From contig JAUILJ010000584.1 in assembly GCA_030433055.1 (NCBI GenBank), positions 1-5,617 on the forward strand: 5,617 nucleotides of DNA. The letters are read 5' to 3'. The position numbers and the translations under genes were made by a program. The DNA comes from Polyangia bacterium (lineage in GTDB: Bacteria; Myxococcota_A; Polyangia; Polyangiales; Polyangiaceae). The notes beneath the pieces are model-generated. The model saw nothing but the letters and a program-made list of their open reading frames with translations. It was not told the DNA's origin and made no database searches. Shown here in pieces: positions 1 through 5,617 of the stretch. Position 1 is the stretch's first letter. Each line of letters starts with the position of its first letter.

Positions 1-882
1 GGCACCGACGAGCAGAAGCGCGCGTTCCTGAAAGGGATCCTCAGCGCCGAGGAGATCTGGTGCCAGGGCTTCAGCGAGCCCGGCGCCGGCTCGGACCTGG
101 CCAGTCTGCAGACGCGGGCAGTCAAGGTGGAGGGCGGCTACCGAGTCACGGGGCACAAAGTGTGGACCACCCTCGCCCACTTCGCCAAGTACATGATCTT
201 GATGGCGCGCACCGACCCAAACGCCAACAAGTACGCGGGGATCTCCTACTTTTTGTTCCCCATGGAAACAGAAGGTGTCGAGATCCAGCCGCTGGTCAAG
301 CTCAGCGGGGAAGGTGGCTTCAACCAGATTGTGTTCGACGACGCCTTCATGCCCGACTCCGCGCTGCTCGGCGAAGAGGGACAGGGCTGGAACATCGCCA
401 TGACCACGCTGATGTTCGAGCGTGGCGCCAACGAAGGCGTTGGCCGAGAGCGCGCCGCGGGCTTCGTCGAGCGCATCAACACGGTCGCTGAGCTGGCTCA
501 GCGGCACAAGCGGGGCGGCAAGCCCATCGCTGAAGATCCGGTGTTCCGCGACCGCGTCGTGCGAGCCTGGATCGAGGCGCAGGCCATGGCCCTCGCGGCA
601 GCTCGGTCGGAGGCTCCCCAGCTCAACGCCGATCGTCCGCTGGCGCTCCCGCTGATGAACAAGCTGGTGATGAGCGAGTGGGCCCAGCGGGTCGCAGAGC
701 TCGGCTGCGAGATGCTGGGGCCCGAGGCGGCGCTGTGGGTCGGCGACGAGCAGGCACCGGATGGCGGTGACTGGCCGCGAGCCTTCATGAACAGCTTTGG
801 CATGACGATCGGCGGCGGGACCAGCGAGATCCTGCGCAACATCATCGGCGAGCGAGTCCTCGGCTTGCCGAAGAGCAAGTAG
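1..882 (+). CDS. Acyl-CoA dehydrogenase, catalytic (alpha-like) subunit of a probable heteromeric pair; 5' partial
   Basis: The reading frame is open from base 1 to a TAG at 880-882, giving 293 visible residues. ACADs are usually 380-410 residues, so about 100 N-terminal residues (the first helical domain) lie outside the window. The family oxidises acyl-CoA to trans-2-enoyl-CoA using FAD and passes electrons to ETF. Visible in order: the flavin/substrate motif WCQGFSEPGAGSDLA (residues 20-34), the KVWTT flavin contact (53-57), the beta-barrel domain to about 120, then the C-terminal helical domain ending GGGTSEILRNIIGERVLGLP. The MCAD-type catalytic Glu position (YEGT) is Gly272. Glu140 in LMFERG instead aligns, without gaps from the preceding GQGW, with the isovaleryl-CoA dehydrogenase Glu in LDLER. 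The usual RxxFG and GGxG FAD contacts are not recognisable in the C-terminal domain. The next gene has them, so the two probably form one enzyme. The substrate is unknown; steroid or other bulky acyl side chains are possible by analogy with FadE26-27. Confidence 0.93.
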   Translation, partial: GTDEQKRAFLKGILSAEEIWCQGFSEPGAGSDLASLQTRAVKVEGGYRVTGHKVWTTLAHFAKYMILMARTDPNANKYAGISYFLFPMETEGVEIQPLVKLSGEGGFNQIVFDDAFMPDSALLGEEGQGWNIAMTTLMFERGANEGVGRERAAGFVERINTVAELAQRHKRGGKPIAEDPVFRDRVVRAWIEAQAMALAAARSEAPQLNADRPLALPLMNKLVMSEWAQRVAELGCEMLGPEAALWVGDEQAPDGGDWPRAFMNSFGMTIGGGTSEILRNIIGERVLGLPKSK

Positions 883-904
883 AGCCCTGTCGAAGAGCAA
901 GTAG
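869..904 (+). repeat. 14-bp perfect direct repeat spanning the first ACAD gene's stop codon
   Basis: CGAAGAGCAAGTAG occurs at 869-882 and again at 891-904, a 22-bp period. The first copy encodes the end of the acyl-CoA dehydrogenase and its TAG stop. The second lies in the short gap to the next gene and is in a different frame relative to the first. The pattern looks like a local tandem duplication whose last 8 bp have diverged. The rest of the 68-bp gap (883-950) shows no convincing Shine-Dalgarno, terminator or promoter. The AT-richer GAAATATCCA just before the next ATG is the only compositional change. Confidence 0.8.
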
Positions 905-950
905 CTCCGCGCCCGACCGAGTACCCACGCTTCTCCATCTGAAATATCCA

Positions 951-2117
951 ATGACCGACGTCACACAGCTCATCCCCCAGGCACCTCACGCCTTTGGCTT
1001 CACTGAAGAGCACGAAATGGCCCGCAAGCAAGCGCGGCGCTTCCTCGGCGAGCACTGCCCTCGAGAACACGTTCGCGCCCAGTACGACAACCCCCGTGGC
1101 TACGACCGTGAGCTCTACAAGCAGGCGCTCGAGCTCGGGTGGCTCGGCATGAACGTGTCCGAGCAGTATGGCGGCGCGGGGCTCGACGCGCTTCACCTGC
1201 TGCTGCTCTGGGAGGAGCTCGGGCGAGCGCTCTACCCCTCCCCGCTGTTCGGCTCTGCGCTGGCGGTGGAGGCCCTCAGGTGCGGTCGCCATGAGGCTCA
1301 GCGCGGCCAGTACCTACCGGAGATCCTCAGCGGCAACGTGGTAGCGACCTTCGCCTACGGAGAGCCTGAAGGCGCCTGGGGGCCGGACCAGGTGACTTGC
1401 CGCGCGGAACCCAAGGAAGGCAGCTGGGTGCTGAGCGGAAAGAAGGCCTTCGTGCCGTTTGGCGCCAGCGCTGGTCTGCTCTTCGTCCCCGCCGTCGACC
1501 ACAAGGGAGAGCTCGGGATCTTCATCCTGGAGCTCCCCGCGGCAGGCATCGAGGTGACCGAGGAGATCAGCGTCGATCCCACGCGGCGTAGCGCGCGAAT
1601 CGAGCTCGACCGGGTCAAGGTCCCCCACAGTGGGCGCGTTCAGGGCGACGGGCGCGCGATCTTTCAGCGTGTGTGCAGCCTGGGCTACGCGCTGCTGGCC
1701 GCGGAGATGGTGGGCGCCGCCGAAGCGGTGATGCTCATGACTCGCGACTACGCGAGCGAGCGTCAGCAGTTCGGACGCGCGATCGGCTCGTTTCAGGCGG
1801 TGAAGCACCCGATCGTCAACTCGATGGTACAGATCGAGCTCGCCCGGAGCCTGATGCTGGGCGCGGCGTCGGCCATGAACAGCACCGAAGCCATCGATCG
1901 CCCCGAGGTCGCCGAGTACACCTCGCGCATGGCCAAGGCGTTCGCCGAGGAGGCGCTGTCCTACACCTGTCAGCGCGGAGTTCAGCTGCACGGCGGCTTC
2001 GGCTTCACCTGGGACTGCGACGTGCAGCTGTACTTCAAGCGCATGCTGTGGAGCCGGGCGACGCTCGGGGACTCCACCGAACACCGCCAGGCGCTGGCGC
2101 GGGTCCTGTTCGACTAG
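951..2117 (+). CDS. Acyl-CoA dehydrogenase-like, non-catalytic (beta-like) subunit of the heteromeric pair
   Basis: 388 residues, full family length. The ATG at 951 precedes a typical ACAD N-terminus (FGFTEEHEMARKQARRFL, residues 15-32), although no clear Shine-Dalgarno is visible. Domain order is the N-terminal helical domain (to about 130), the beta domain (about 130-230) and the C-terminal helical domain with ASERQQFGRAIGSFQ (268-282) and QLHGGFGFTW (345-354). R271/F274/G275 and the GGFG loop are the contacts that ACADs use to hold the FAD of the partner subunit. The usual TEPxAGSD motif is degraded to YGEPEGAWG. The IVD-type catalytic Glu position is Gly245, counted back from QQFG, and the MCAD-type position falls at Leu372-Gly373 in ATLGDST, so neither known catalytic Glu is present. 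This matches the beta subunits of alpha2beta2 ACADs such as FadE27 and FadE28. It lies 68 bp downstream of its presumed catalytic partner on the same strand, probably in one operon. Its stop overlaps the convergent uvrA stop. The substrate is not determinable. Confidence 0.94.
   Translation: MTDVTQLIPQAPHAFGFTEEHEMARKQARRFLGEHCPREHVRAQYDNPRGYDRELYKQALELGWLGMNVSEQYGGAGLDALHLLLLWEELGRALYPSPLFGSALAVEALRCGRHEAQRGQYLPEILSGNVVATFAYGEPEGAWGPDQVTCRAEPKEGSWVLSGKKAFVPFGASAGLLFVPAVDHKGELGIFILELPAAGIEVTEEISVDPTRRSARIELDRVKVPHSGRVQGDGRAIFQRVCSLGYALLAAEMVGAAEAVMLMTRDYASERQQFGRAIGSFQAVKHPIVNSMVQIELARSLMLGAASAMNSTEAIDRPEVAEYTSRMAKAFAEEALSYTCQRGVQLHGGFGFTWDCDVQLYFKRMLWSRATLGDSTEHRQALARVLFD
2114..2117. other. 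Shared CTAG palindrome: overlapping convergent stop codons
   Basis: The plus-strand acyl-CoA dehydrogenase gene stops at TAG 2115-2117 and the minus-strand uvrA stops at TAG 2116-2114. Because CTAG is its own reverse complement, one tetranucleotide supplies both stops. The genes converge with zero intergenic space, and I see no GC stem plus T-run on either side. Termination must occur inside the opposing gene or depend on Rho or on polymerase collision. Confidence 0.95.
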
Positions 2118-5062
2118 CGACGCGCGAGCAGTGGCTTGAGGAACTGACCGGTGTGTGACCCCGCGACGCGGGTCAATTGCTCCGGCGTGCCTTCCGCGAG
2201 GATCTGGCCTCCACCGGGGCCACCCTCTGGTCCCAAATCGACGATCCAGTCGGCGGTCTTGATCACGTCGAGGTTGTGCTCGATCACGACGACGCTGTTA
2301 CCAGCGTCCACCAGGCGCTGGAGCACACCCAGCAACTTGCGCACGTCCTCGAAGTGTAGGCCGGTCGTTGGCTCGTCCAGGATGTACAGCGTGCGCCCGG
2401 TGGCTCGCTTGGACAGCTCCCGCGCCAGCTTGATGCGCTGAGCCTCCCCACCGCTGAGCGTCGGGGACGGCTGGCCCAGGTGCAGGTAGTCGACTCCCAC
2501 CTCCGCCAGCAAGGAGAGCGGCCCCTTGACCTTGGGGTGCGCCTTGAAGATCTCCAGCGCCTCGGCGACGGTGAGCTCCAGCACGTCCGCGATGCTCAAC
2601 CCCTTGTAGCGCACCGCGAGCGTCGCGTGATTGAAGCGCTTGCCCTGGCACTCGTCGCAGCGGACGTATACATCCGCAAGGAAATGCATCTCGACCTTGC
2701 GCACGCCATCGCCCTCGCAGCTCTCGCAGCGCCCGCCCTTGACGTTGAACGAGAAGCGCCCCGGTTTGTAGCCGTGAACCTTGGCGTCGGGTAGCTCGGC
2801 GAAGAAGTTACGGATCTCGTCGAACACCTTGATATAGGTCGCCGGGTTCGAGCGCGGGGTGCGCCCAATGGGCCGCTGATCGATGTCGATCACCTTGTCC
2901 AGCTGGTCGAGGCCGAGGATCTTCGAGTGCTTCCCGACCTTGCTGGTGGCGTTGTTCAGCTCCCGAGCTGCCGCGGGGTACAGGATGTCGTTGACCAGGG
3001 TGCTCTTGCCAGCTCCGGACACGCCCGTGACGGCGGTCAGCACGCCCAGGGGGAACTTCACCGAGACGTCTCGCAGGTTGTTCTCCCGAGCGCCTCGCAC
3101 CTCCACGAAGCCGGTCGGCTGCCGACGAGCGTCAGGCAGGCTCACCTCCCGAGCGCCGCTGAGGTACGCGCCGGTGAGCGAGTCCTTGCAGCGCAACAGC
3201 CCCGGCATGTCCCCGGCGTAGACGACCTTGCCCCCTTGGACGCCAGCGCCGGGGCCGAAGTCAATCACGTGATCGGCGGCACGGATGGTGTCCTCATCGT
3301 GCTCCACGACCACGACCGTGTTGCCGATGTCGCGCATGCGGATCAGCGTCGCCAGCAGGCGCTGATTGTCCCGCTGGTGCAGGCCGATCGATGGCTCGTC
3401 GAGGATGTAGATCACCCCGGTGAGCTCGGAGCCGACCTGGCTGGCCAGCCGAATGCGCTGAGACTCGCCGCCGCTCAGCGTCGGGCCGGCGCGATCGAGC
3501 GACAGGTAACCGAGCCCGACAGCGCGCAAGAAGTCGAGGCGACTCTTGATCTCCTTGAGCACCTCGGCGGCGATCACCTGGTCGGCGCCCTTCAGGTTCA
3601 GCTTCTGGAACATCTCGCTCGCGGCATCCACGGTGAGCTTCGAGAGCTCCACCAGACCGTGCCCCCCGACCTTCACGGCGGCGCTCTCCGCGCGCATGCG
3701 ACCCCCGTTGCAGGTGGTGCAGTCCGCGTCACCCACGAAGCGCGCATACCACTGCTTGGCGCGCTCGCTCTTGGTCTGGGAGAAGCGGCGCATGAGCCTG
3801 GGGATCAGGCCCTCCCACTCGATCTCGAAGCTGCCCTGACCCGTCTTCCCGCTCCACTTGACCTTGTAGCTCTTCTCCCCGGTACCCCACAGCAGCTCCT
3901 GATACTGCTTCTTGCTGAGCTTCTTGATCGGTTTCTTCGGGTCGATACCCAGGTACTTGATGATCTGACCGCGAAACCCGTGGGCCCAGTTGGTCTTGCT
4001 GGACACATCTTCTCCCCACGGAACCACGGCACCTTCATCCAGGCTCAGGCTCGGATCCGGGATCACCAGGCCCGGGTCGATGCTCACGCGGGTGCCGAGG
4101 CCATTGCAGTCGGGACACATGCCCTGGGGGTTGTTGAAGCTGAAGCTCTGAGGTGTGAGCTCGGGGAAGCTGATGCCGCACTTCGTGCACGCCAGGTGCT
4201 CCGAGAACACGCGGTCCTTGGCGTCGTAGTGGGCGATCAGCTGCCCTTCCCCTGCGCCGAGCGCCTGCTCCACCGAGTCGTAGAGCCGCGCCAAGTCACC
4301 GTCGCGGACCACGACGCGGTCGATCACCGCCTCGACGAAGTGTTTCTTGCGCTTGTCCAGCGCCTCCAGGCCCTCGGTCTCGACGATCTCGCCGTCAACC
4401 CGCAGGCGCACGTAGCCTGAAGCGCGCGCGCGATCCAGCAGATCCCGGTGCTCGCCCTTGCGGTTGACCAGCAACGGCGCCAGCAAGATCAACTTGGTTC
4501 CGCTCGGCAACGCCGCGAGCTCATGTGCGATCTGCTGCGCGCTCTGACCGGAGACTAGCTCTCCGCACTGATGACAGTGCTGGCGCCCCACGCGCGCGTA
4601 CAGGACGCGCAAGTAGTCCGCGATCTCGGTGATGGTTCCGACGGTTGAGCGCGGATTGTTGCCGGTCGTCTTCTGCTCGATGCTGATCGTGGGGGAGAGA
4701 CCGCGAATCGCGTCGAATTTCGGCTTGTCCAAGCGGCCCAAGAACTGGCGCGCGTAGGCCGAGAGGCTCTCGACGTAGCGCCGCTGGCCTTCCGCGTACA
4801 ACGTGTCGAAGGCGAGGGACGACTTGACCGATCCCGAGACACCGCTCAGCACCACGAGGCTGCGCTTGGGGATGCGCACGTCGACCGACTTCAGGTTGTG
4901 CTCACTCGCCCCTTGAATGTAGACGTGATCCAGCTCGAGCCCGGCGAGCTGGGAGGCGGGACGACTCTTGCCATTGCTGGATGTGTTGCGGGGGCTGCTG
5001 CTGGAAGCCTTGGCGCCAGACTTCTTGCTGTGGCGCTTGCTGGTGCTGGTCGTGGTCGTCAC
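2114..5062 (-). CDS. uvrA: Excinuclease ABC subunit A (UvrA), with variant first Walker A motif
   Basis: 982 residues. UvrA is the DNA-damage-sensing ABC ATPase dimer of nucleotide excision repair; it loads UvrB. Visible in order: a 43-residue Ser/Thr/Lys tail; NBD-I Walker A at 74-81; LAFDTLYAEGQRRYVESLSAYARQFL (83-108); Q-loop SIEQK (127-131); UvrB-binding region from about 170; zinc module C292/C295/C316/C319; a further CxxC pair at C163/C166 and another at C448/C451; signature LSGGESQ (529-535); Walker B YILDEPSIGLH (552-562); H588. NBD-II follows: intact Walker A GVSGAGKS (680-687); zinc module C779/C782/C802/C805 around the DNA-binding segment; LSGGEAQ (869-875); LYILDEP (892-898); H929; C-terminus FLKPLLARR. 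The NBD-I Walker A reads GVSGSVKS, with Val79 at the normal Gly. The GTG start at 5062 is the only ATG/GTG/TTG in frame before the conserved domain. It overlaps the upstream ChaC-gene stop and has no clear Shine-Dalgarno, suggesting translational coupling. No frameshift is seen. Confidence 0.97.
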   Translation of the reverse strand: MTTTTSTSKRHSKKSGAKASSSSPRNTSSNGKSRPASQLAGLELDHVYIQGASEHNLKSVDVRIPKRSLVVLSGVSGSVKSSLAFDTLYAEGQRRYVESLSAYARQFLGRLDKPKFDAIRGLSPTISIEQKTTGNNPRSTVGTITEIADYLRVLYARVGRQHCHQCGELVSGQSAQQIAHELAALPSGTKLILLAPLLVNRKGEHRDLLDRARASGYVRLRVDGEIVETEGLEALDKRKKHFVEAVIDRVVVRDGDLARLYDSVEQALGAGEGQLIAHYDAKDRVFSEHLACTKCGISFPELTPQSFSFNNPQGMCPDCNGLGTRVSIDPGLVIPDPSLSLDEGAVVPWGEDVSSKTNWAHGFRGQIIKYLGIDPKKPIKKLSKKQYQELLWGTGEKSYKVKWSGKTGQGSFEIEWEGLIPRLMRRFSQTKSERAKQWYARFVGDADCTTCNGGRMRAESAAVKVGGHGLVELSKLTVDAASEMFQKLNLKGADQVIAAEVLKEIKSRLDFLRAVGLGYLSLDRAGPTLSGGESQRIRLASQVGSELTGVIYILDEPSIGLHQRDNQRLLATLIRMRDIGNTVVVVEHDEDTIRAADHVIDFGPGAGVQGGKVVYAGDMPGLLRCKDSLTGAYLSGAREVSLPDARRQPTGFVEVRGARENNLRDVSVKFPLGVLTAVTGVSGAGKSTLVNDILYPAAARELNNATSKVGKHSKILGLDQLDKVIDIDQRPIGRTPRSNPATYIKVFDEIRNFFAELPDAKVHGYKPGRFSFNVKGGRCESCEGDGVRKVEMHFLADVYVRCDECQGKRFNHATLAVRYKGLSIADVLELTVAEALEIFKAHPKVKGPLSLLAEVGVDYLHLGQPSPTLSGGEAQRIKLARELSKRATGRTLYILDEPTTGLHFEDVRKLLGVLQRLVDAGNSVVVIEHNLDVIKTADWIVDLGPEGGPGGGQILAEGTPEQLTRVAGSHTGQFLKPLLARR
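5059..5062 (-). promoter_or_regulatory. GTGA stop-start overlap coupling the ChaC-family gene to uvrA
   Basis: On the minus strand the four bases read GTGA: GTG (5062-5060) starts uvrA and TGA (5061-5059) stops the ChaC-family gene. The preceding bases read AAGAAAGAAACGGGCAACGA, with no good AGGAGG-like site at the normal distance. Reinitiation by ribosomes finishing the upstream gene is therefore the likely way uvrA is translated from this start. The overlap is seen directly; the coupling is inferred. Confidence 0.75.
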
Positions 5063-5617
5063 TCGTTGCCCGTTTCTTTCTTGAAGCCGCCCGCCGTGAC
5101 GGCGCGCACGTGTTCTGCCAACTCGCTGACGTGGTCATCCACCACGCCCAGGCGCTGCAGCGCTCGGTCGAGCTCCAGCACGTAGTCGATGTTCGCGCCG
5201 CTCGGCCCGCGGCTCTTGACCACCTGTGCTGCGATCTGGTTCAGCGGCGCTGGCCCCAGGTAGTTGGTGTTGTCCGGCGTGGCCACATAGGTCAGCGCCC
5301 GGAGCGCCTGGCGCTTGTCTCCAGGGACGCGTACGTCGAGTTCCAGGCGCTCGTACCCCCCCTGCTCACGCACGTCGAGCGCCTTCAGGATGCTACCCTG
5401 TGTTTCCGCATGGAGTCGATAGAGCATGCCCCAGACGGTGTCGAGCTCGCCTCCGGGCAGTAGTGTCACGACCCGCCCAGGCGCTCCAGGAACTCCTCGG
5501 TGGTCGGTCGAACCTTGCCAGAAGCGCCTGACGAAGCCCCCGACGTAACCCGGCAAGCGCTCGGCGTGCTCGAACGCGGGCCGCCAGACCGGCGATCCAT
5601 AACCACAGACCCAGATG
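5059..5617 (-). CDS. chaC: ChaC-family gamma-glutamylcyclotransferase; 5' partial
   Basis: 185 residues are visible, and the frame stays open to the window's right edge. The ChaC family cleaves glutathione to 5-oxoproline and Cys-Gly in the cytoplasm. The visible protein begins IWVCGYGSPVWRPAFEHAER, matching the N-terminal substrate-binding loop that family members place within the first few residues (FGYGSLIW/MWRP). Probably only a few codons, including the start, are missing. Next come the family hallmarks RRFWQGSTDHRG (about 29-40), the PGRVVTL strand, LDVREQGGYE with the expected catalytic Glu84, YVATPDNTNYLGPAP (110-124) and GPSGANIDYVLEL near the C-terminus. The usual Phe-Gly-Tyr-Gly-Ser-Leu is Cys-Gly-Tyr-Gly-Ser-Pro here. 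A TTG codon at 5556 could be mistaken for a start, but it lies after the substrate loop and would remove it. The gene overlaps uvrA by 4 bp and is probably co-transcribed ahead of it. Assignment to glutathione-specific ChaC over other GGCT-fold enzymes rests on the QGSTDHRG, REQGGYE and ATPDNxNYLGPAP blocks. Confidence 0.93.
   Translation of the reverse strand, partial: IWVCGYGSPVWRPAFEHAERLPGYVGGFVRRFWQGSTDHRGVPGAPGRVVTLLPGGELDTVWGMLYRLHAETQGSILKALDVREQGGYERLELDVRVPGDKRQALRALTYVATPDNTNYLGPAPLNQIAAQVVKSRGPSGANIDYVLELDRALQRLGVVDDHVSELAEHVRAVTAGGFKKETGNE

Noticed and set aside
127..129. GTG at 127 as the start of the first acyl-CoA dehydrogenase
   Set aside because: The frame is open upstream to base 1 and encodes the conserved WCQGFSEPGAGSD motif before this codon, so the gene begins outside the window.
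860..871. Short inverted repeat TCGGC-TT-GCCGA as a terminator
   Set aside because: The stem is only 5 bp with a 2-nt loop and no T-run, and it lies within coding codons for Gly-Leu-Pro.
498..1292. Minus-strand open frame (264 codons) across the two acyl-CoA dehydrogenase genes
   Set aside because: It spans the 3' end of one ACAD gene, the gap and the 5' part of the next, all of which are supported by family motifs on the plus strand. The translation has no recognisable motif.
1314..2084. Minus-strand open frame (256 codons) within the second acyl-CoA dehydrogenase gene
   Set aside because: It is antisense to a clear ACAD with matching motifs throughout. The His/Ala/Leu-rich composition is typical of a GC-rich shadow.
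2927..4420. Long plus-strand open frame (497 codons) opposite uvrA
   Set aside because: It lies wholly inside the well-conserved uvrA gene on the opposite strand. Its translation is Leu/Val/Ala/His-rich with no recognisable domain, as expected from the complement of a GC-rich conserved gene.
2114..5062. uvrA as a pseudogene because of the altered P-loop
   Set aside because: The frame is intact over 982 codons and every other nucleotide-binding, signature and zinc-binding residue checked is present. One substitution does not justify a pseudogene call.
5554..5556. TTG at 5556 as the start of the ChaC-family gene
   Set aside because: The upstream frame is open to the window edge and encodes the GYGSxxWRP substrate loop, which the protein needs. 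The real start lies at or just beyond 5617.

Overview
The window is GC-rich, gene-dense bacterial chromosome with two transcription blocks that converge near position 2115. Third-position G/C is strong in all four genes, and nothing resembles a mobile element, RNA gene, CRISPR array or recent insertion. GC richness, the style of the UvrA insertion domains, and a paired acyl-CoA dehydrogenase locus beside a ChaC-UvrA pair would fit a soil deltaproteobacterium/myxobacterium (Myxococcota) or a similar high-GC heterotroph. That placement is an inference and is not proven by the sequence.

Plus-strand block (1-2117): two consecutive acyl-CoA dehydrogenase (ACAD) genes, the first cut off at its 5' end by the window edge. 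They are not simple paralogs. The first keeps the flavin-side motif (SEPGAGSD) and a catalytic Glu at the isovaleryl-CoA-dehydrogenase position. It lacks the C-terminal RxxFG and GGxGF cofactor contacts. The second lacks both known catalytic-Glu positions and the SEPxAGSD motif, but keeps RQQFG and QLHGGFGF. Together they look like the two halves of an alpha2beta2 heteromeric ACAD of the type known from steroid side-chain beta-oxidation (FadE26-FadE27, FadE28-FadE29). The substrate cannot be read from this window.

Minus-strand block (5617 down to 2114): a ChaC-type gamma-glutamylcyclotransferase (glutathione degradation), nearly complete but open at the window's right edge, followed by uvrA (nucleotide-excision-repair damage sensor). 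The chaC TGA and the uvrA GTG start overlap in GTGA, so the two are probably co-transcribed and translationally coupled. UvrA is full length, with a serine/threonine-rich basic N-terminal tail of about 43 residues. Its first Walker A motif carries Val where the family has an essentially invariant Gly (GVSGSVKS instead of GVSGSGKS). This is the most notable anomaly in the window.

The two blocks end on one shared CTAG palindrome (2114-2117) that gives a TAG stop on each strand, leaving no intergenic space for a terminator. The only other non-coding stretch is the 68-bp gap between the ACAD genes, which contains a 14-bp direct repeat duplicating the first gene's last codons and stop. I see no novel multi-gene system. 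The points of interest are the split-active-site ACAD pair and the Walker A variant in UvrA.
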